A DNA stretch of 64,000 nucleotides from Citrobacter braakii. Its GTDB lineage: Bacteria > Pseudomonadota > Gammaproteobacteria > Enterobacterales > Enterobacteriaceae. Under the pieces are notes generated by a model. The model had not been told where the DNA came from. It did no database searches and saw only the letters and a list, made by a program, of their open reading frames with translations. The stretch's first letter is position 1, and every line of letters begins with the position of its first letter. Of the stretch, positions 60,009 through 64,000 are shown one piece after another. The position numbers were made by a program, and so were the translations under genes. The DNA lies in NCBI RefSeq assembly GCF_002075345.1, contig NZ_NAEW01000009.1, positions 62,001-126,000 of the forward strand, written 5' to 3'.

Positions 60009-61394
60009 TTGAGCCGTATTATCTGTTCTTCTCTTGCTGTATTCGCACTCTTGCCGCTGGCAGGCGGTACTGCTAACGCGCAGTCGTCCTTTGTGCACCA
60101 GGCTGAAAACCCTTTCGATAACAATAGTGATGGCTTGCCCGATCTTGGTATGGCCCCGGAGTCGCGGGCAGGCGAAAAGCATTTTGCCGAAATGGTCAAA
60201 GCGTTTGGTGAAGCCAGCATGACTGATAACGGGCTTGATACCGGTGAACAGGCGAAGCAGTTCGCGTTTGGCCAGGTGCGAGATACGGTCAGCGAACAGG
60301 TGAATCAGCAACTGGAATCCTGGCTCTCTCCCTGGGGAAACGCCAGCATCGGGTTGCAAGTTGATAACGAAGGCAGTTTTACCGGGAGTCGGGGAAGCTG
60401 GTTTGTGCCGTGGCAGGACAACCAACGTTATCTTACCTGGAGCCAGCTAGGAGTGACGCAACAGGACGACGGCTTAGTCAGTAATGCGGGGATTGGGCAA
60501 CGTTGGGTACGCGACGGTTGGTTACTGGGTTACAACACCTTTTATGACAACTTACTGGATGAAAATCTGCCCCGGGGAGGCCTCGGCGCGGAGGCATGGG
60601 GCGAATATTTGCGCTTATCCGCTAACTATTATCAACCGTTGTCTTCCTGGCAGGATCGTTTTGCAACCCAGCAACAACGGATGGCCCGCGGCTACGATCT
60701 GACCGCGCAAATGCGGATGCCGTTCTATCAACATCTCAATACCAGCGTCAGCGTGGAACAGTATTTTGGCGACCGGGTGGATCTATTTCATTCGGGAACC
60801 GGGTATCACAATCCGGTGGCGGTGAACCTCGGGCTGAGCTATACACCGGTGCCGCTGATCACGGTGACAGCGCAGCATAAGCAGGGTGAAAGCGGCATTA
60901 GCCAGAATAACCTCGGCTTAACGCTTAGTTACCGTTTTGGCGTGCCGTTAAAAAAACAGTTGATGGTCAGTGAGGTGGCGAACAGCCGTTCACTGCGCGG
61001 CAGTCGTTATGACGATCCGCAGCGTAACAATTTGCCGACGCTGGAGTATCGCCAGCGTAAAACGCTGTCGGTATTTTTGGCCACGCCACCCTGGGATCTC
61101 AAACCGGGAGAGACGGTGGCGCTGAAGCTGCAGGTGCGTAGTTTGCATGGGATCCGCCACCTGACGTGGCAGGGCGATACTCAGGCGTTGAGCTTAACGG
61201 CTGGCAGCAATAACCGAAGCGCGCAGGGCTGGACGATTATTATGCCGAAGTGGGACAGCAGAGAAGGTGCGACGAACCGCTGGCGGTTGTCTGTGGTGGT
61301 AGAAGATGAGCAGGGCCAGCGTGTCTCTTCCAATGAGATCACGCTATCACTGACCGAACCGTTTACTACCGTTTCGGAAAATGATCCTCGTTAA
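60009..61394 (+). CDS. ychO: YchO, invasin/intimin-type outer-membrane beta-barrel protein
   Basis: A 461-residue inverse-autotransporter-like protein. Signal peptide ends at ANAQS. The translocation beta-barrel follows (SWFVPWQDNQRYLTWSQLGV; YNTFYDNLLDENLPRGGLG), then YRFGVPLKKQ and one Ig-like C-terminal domain. It matches E. coli YchO/YchP, a short invasin-family member with roles suggested in adhesion and biofilm. The start is TTG at 60009 as the frame's only candidate giving an intact signal peptide. Convergent with narL. Confidence 0.92.
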   Translation: MSRIICSSLAVFALLPLAGGTANAQSSFVHQAENPFDNNSDGLPDLGMAPESRAGEKHFAEMVKAFGEASMTDNGLDTGEQAKQFAFGQVRDTVSEQVNQQLESWLSPWGNASIGLQVDNEGSFTGSRGSWFVPWQDNQRYLTWSQLGVTQQDDGLVSNAGIGQRWVRDGWLLGYNTFYDNLLDENLPRGGLGAEAWGEYLRLSANYYQPLSSWQDRFATQQQRMARGYDLTAQMRMPFYQHLNTSVSVEQYFGDRVDLFHSGTGYHNPVAVNLGLSYTPVPLITVTAQHKQGESGISQNNLGLTLSYRFGVPLKKQLMVSEVANSRSLRGSRYDDPQRNNLPTLEYRQRKTLSVFLATPPWDLKPGETVALKLQVRSLHGIRHLTWQGDTQALSLTAGSNNRSAQGWTIIMPKWDSREGATNRWRLSVVVEDEQGQRVSSNEITLSLTEPFTTVSENDPR

Positions 61395-61415
61395 CAATGA
61401 CGCATGCGCGCGTTA

Positions 61416-62066
61416 TCAGAAAATACGTTCCTGGTGCACCCATACCGCGGCTTCAACACGTGATTTGAGCTTCATTTTCTTCAGCATATGCTTCACGTGA
61501 ACTTTTACCGTGCTTTCGGTGATGTCCAGGCGGCGGGCGATCATCTTGTTAGGCAGGCCCTGGGCGATGAGCTTAAGAATATCGCGTTCGCGCGGCGTCA
61601 GTTGGGTAACATCACGGTCGGACGTTGCACGATTGGCGCGTAGGCTGGCGGCCAGAACCGGCGTTAAGGCTTCGCTCAGCACCATTTCACCGGCAGCCGC
61701 TTGCTGCAATGCTTTCAGCAAATCTTCCGGCTCCATATCTTTCAGCAGATAACCGTCGGCACCGCGCTTCAGTGCAGTAACCACGTCTTCTTCATGATTG
61801 GATACGCTAAACACGACGATACGGCCTGACAGTGATTTCTCACGCAGCTTGTCGAGTGTTTCCAGACCGTTCATGCCGGGCATATTGAGATCAAGAAGGA
61901 TCAGATCGGGATCAAGGGATTCTGCCAGCTCGATACCCTGCTCACCATTGCTGGCTTCGCCGACAACGGTGATATCGGGCGCCATGCTGACAAGCTGTTT
62001 TACACCGGTTCGCAGCATCGGATGATCGTCGATCAACAGGATGGTTGCCGGTTCCAGATTACTCAT
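61416..62066 (-). CDS. narL: Nitrate/nitrite response regulator NarL
   Basis: A 216-residue response regulator: receiver domain with phospho-acceptor Asp in [14 protein letters not shown] (Asp-59) and a C-terminal LuxR-type helix-turn-helix ([20 protein letters not shown]). Phosphorylated by NarX and NarQ; activates narGHJI, narK and others and represses fumarate/TMAO genes. The start at [15 protein letters not shown] gives the E. coli length; overlaps narX by 8 bp. Confidence 0.97.
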   Translation of the reverse strand: MSNLEPATILLIDDHPMLRTGVKQLVSMAPDITVVGEASNGEQGIELAESLDPDLILLDLNMPGMNGLETLDKLREKSLSGRIVVFSVSNHEEDVVTALKRGADGYLLKDMEPEDLLKALQQAAAGEMVLSEALTPVLAASLRANRATSDRDVTQLTPRERDILKLIAQGLPNKMIARRLDITESTVKVHVKHMLKKMKLKSRVEAAVWVHQERIF

Positions 62067-63855
62067 GGGTATCTCCTTGGACTTCTGTGAAGTTTGTTTC
62101 GGGAATAAAAGTGACAGCAACTTCAGTACCGCCTGTCTCGCGACGGCGTACACGGCAATCGCCGCGCAAGCTTTGCGCACGGTCGCGCATGATTATCATG
62201 CCGTAGTGGTTACTGCGTTCGGCGTTTTCCGGTACGCCGCAGCCGTTATCTTGCACTGTTAGTTTGACCTGCTTACCATTTTGCACCACCGTCACAACTA
62301 CTTCATCGGCCTGAGAGTGTTTGAGGGCGTTGCTCAGGGCTTCGCGCGCAATTTGTAGCAGGTGAATCGCCTGATGCGAAGGGACCAGACGCGGTGGCAG
62401 CTGATAATCCAGCTTAACCGTAAAGCCAAAACGCGCGCTGTATTCCTGACAGCTGGCTTCCAGCGCCGGTCTCAACCCAGGTTCCGTCAGCTGTAAACGG
62501 AAGGTCGTTAACAGCTCGCGCAGTTGCGCCCAGGAAGCGTTTAGCTCGTTACGAATCTGACTGAGCAGCTCGCGGCAGTTATCTGAAAGCGCATCGCCCT
62601 GCATCTGCAAACAGCTCACCTGCATCTTCATACAGGAGAGCGATTGTGCAATAGAATCATGAAGTTCGCGCGCAATGGTGGCACGCTCTTCCATCACGAT
62701 CAACTGCTGCTGACGCTCCTGATGCCTGTCGAGTGCAAGCGTTGCGGTCAGTTGCTCAACCAGGGTATCAACCAGTTGCTGCTGATCGTGGCTGAGATGG
62801 CGTCCGTACGGCAAAGTCGCGAGCAGGATACCATACTGGGTATGGGCATCGGTTAGCCGCCATTTCAGCGTGATACCGCCGTCAATGGCGGGTAGCGTAC
62901 CGCGCGGACACAAATGGCAGCCTTTCTCATCACAGCTGACATTGGACTGGCAGGTAAATTCCTGATGATTATCTTCATCTTCCAGGTCATAGACCCGCAG
63001 TTCAATATCATGCAGCAGGGTCAAATTTTGCAGGCCGTTCAGTACCGGAGAGAGGCGTTCGCACAACGGCACCTGAGAGTGCAGGCGGCGGTTGGCTTGC
63101 CACAGGAAAGAGAGGATCTGATTTTTGTGCTCCAGACCCGCCGTTTTCTCCTGTACCCGCTGTTCCAGCACCGCGTAACTTTCGGCCAGTTCTTCCGACA
63201 TATTATTCAGCGCCGAGCCCAGCGCTGCCATCTCATTACGCCCACTGATATGTGCGCGTTGGGTAAAATCACGTTGACTGACGGCTCGCGCCATCGCCAG
63301 CAGTTGTTTCCACGGCTGTAACAGGCGCACGCGTAGCCAGATAATGGTGAAGACCAGCAGCAATGCCATAAATACGGCCATCAGGCGATGCAGCAGAACG
63401 ACGCGTTCAATGCGTAACTCGGTGGTATGGTCAAAGGCGGTGACCAGCTTATCCAGTCCGCCCACAAAGCGCCTGACATCCTGCGCTACCGCATCAGGCG
63501 TTTGCGCATGCGCAAGCCCCGGTGCCAGTTTGGTGTGCCAGTAATCCTGTAAGGCTTTTAATTGCGCCTGTTGTCCGTCACGCTGCGCGGCACGCGTCAA
63601 TTCCGGGCTAAACGCCGTTTGCTCCATTTCATCCAGCAGTGGTTGATCGTTGGCGTCCAGCGGTATGGCCGCCAGCAGGCGATAGCTTTGCATGCGTAGC
63701 GATCCCGCTTTGTTGATTGCATGCGCGCTACCCTGAACGCCCTGAACCAGCCAGCCAGAGACTGCCATACCCGCCACGCCGATGGCAGTAGACAATAAAA
63801 CAATCAGCGCCACCTGGTTGACCAGCGTAAGCGGGGAAAGACAACGTTTAAACAT
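62059..63855 (-). CDS. narX: Nitrate/nitrite sensor histidine kinase NarX
   Basis: A 598-residue membrane kinase. TM1 at ~15-37, periplasmic P-box ([20 protein letters not shown]) binding nitrate, TM2 at ~150-172, HAMP, a Cys-rich central region ([18 protein letters not shown]), then the HPK7 phosphorylation motif [13 protein letters not shown] (His ~399) and an ATPase domain (DNGCGVP). Same length as E. coli NarX. Operon with narL; upstream lies the narK-narX control region. Confidence 0.97.
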   Translation of the reverse strand: MFKRCLSPLTLVNQVALIVLLSTAIGVAGMAVSGWLVQGVQGSAHAINKAGSLRMQSYRLLAAIPLDANDQPLLDEMEQTAFSPELTRAAQRDGQQAQLKALQDYWHTKLAPGLAHAQTPDAVAQDVRRFVGGLDKLVTAFDHTTELRIERVVLLHRLMAVFMALLLVFTIIWLRVRLLQPWKQLLAMARAVSQRDFTQRAHISGRNEMAALGSALNNMSEELAESYAVLEQRVQEKTAGLEHKNQILSFLWQANRRLHSQVPLCERLSPVLNGLQNLTLLHDIELRVYDLEDEDNHQEFTCQSNVSCDEKGCHLCPRGTLPAIDGGITLKWRLTDAHTQYGILLATLPYGRHLSHDQQQLVDTLVEQLTATLALDRHQERQQQLIVMEERATIARELHDSIAQSLSCMKMQVSCLQMQGDALSDNCRELLSQIRNELNASWAQLRELLTTFRLQLTEPGLRPALEASCQEYSARFGFTVKLDYQLPPRLVPSHQAIHLLQIAREALSNALKHSQADEVVVTVVQNGKQVKLTVQDNGCGVPENAERSNHYGMIIMRDRAQSLRGDCRVRRRETGGTEVAVTFIPETNFTEVQGDTHE

Positions 63856-63953
63856 GGTGACTTGTTCCTTCGGGTTTTCGTAAAACCGAAAACCTTATTG
63901 AATGACGATTCTGCTGCAGGCAGTGGCGTTATTCTCGGCGATACACTGGAGTA

Positions 63954-63980
63954 TACCCATACCTCAAACGGGCTACCCCT
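63954..63980. promoter_or_regulatory. NarL heptamers upstream of narX (narX-narK region)
   Basis: TACCCAT (63954-63960) and TACCCCT (63974-63980) match the NarL heptamer TACYYMT, 20 bp apart, about 100-125 bp upstream of narX. In E. coli such sites in the narX-narK interval drive nitrate activation of narK. The narK gene lies outside the window. Confidence 0.65.
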
Positions 63981-64000
63981 TAATTGCCGCCAGAGGGAGA

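Overview
The window is chromosomal DNA from an Enterobacteriaceae close to Escherichia and Salmonella, most likely Citrobacter or a near relative. The inference rests on gene content and recognisable protein sequences: treA, dhaKLM, bluR/bluF with ycgZ-ymgA-ariR, and the conserved block ychF-pth-ychH / dauA-prs-ispE-lolB / hemA-prfA-prmC-sirB2-sirB1-kdsA / chaA-chaB-chaC / ychN-ychO-narL-narX. That is the E. coli 26-27 min order with several insertions.

Layout. 1-3.0 kb: the end of a prophage tail module. 3.4-10 kb: periplasmic trehalase, PTS-dependent dihydroxyacetone kinase (dhaKLM, without an adjacent dhaR) and a catabolic-type glutamate dehydrogenase. 10.3-15 kb: a four-gene archaic (Csu-type) chaperone-usher pilus operon. 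15.2-19.6 kb: the blue-light BluR/BluF switch and its target operon of small connector proteins, here extended by a LuxR-type regulator. 19.6-24.4 kb: an NmrA-like oxidoreductase, a LysR regulator, two aldo/keto reductases and a LacI-family gene cut off by an IS remnant. 24.4-28.6 kb: a tightly coupled five-gene operon (thermostable-hemolysin-family GNAT-like protein, ANL adenylating enzyme, TenA/heme-oxygenase-like diiron protein, SDR, TPR protein). It looks like an uncharacterised small-molecule pathway. 28.9-36.3 kb: a Cus/Hpr-like two-component system surrounded by genes for five predicted exported proteins (two alpha/beta hydrolases, a CMD protein, a cupin and a flavodoxin) and a four-helix membrane cytochrome-like protein. 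Repeats of one composite operator tie the set together. 36.4-38.7 kb: a decayed zone (IS3 fragment, intact VOC protein, VOC fragment, integrase remnant). 38.9-64 kb: conserved core genes, interrupted between ychH and dauA by a 5-kb module of a second LysC-type aspartokinase divergent from dat-ddc.

How the genes work together. The dat-ddc pair makes 1,3-diaminopropane from aspartate semialdehyde. The linked aspartokinase can supply that precursor, and both its leader (relic of a lysine riboswitch) and its regulatory domain look altered compared with ordinary lysC. The exported enzymes and periplasmic flavodoxin appear to be the output of the two-component system. The ycgZ operon is the known BluR output that acts through the Rcs system, so the added LuxR protein may be another Rcs partner.

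The strongest candidates for undescribed biology are the two-component/exported-enzyme regulon, the hemolysin-family biosynthetic operon, and the aspartokinase-diaminopropane module with its riboswitch relic. All calls come from reading the sequence; no database searches or structure predictions were run.
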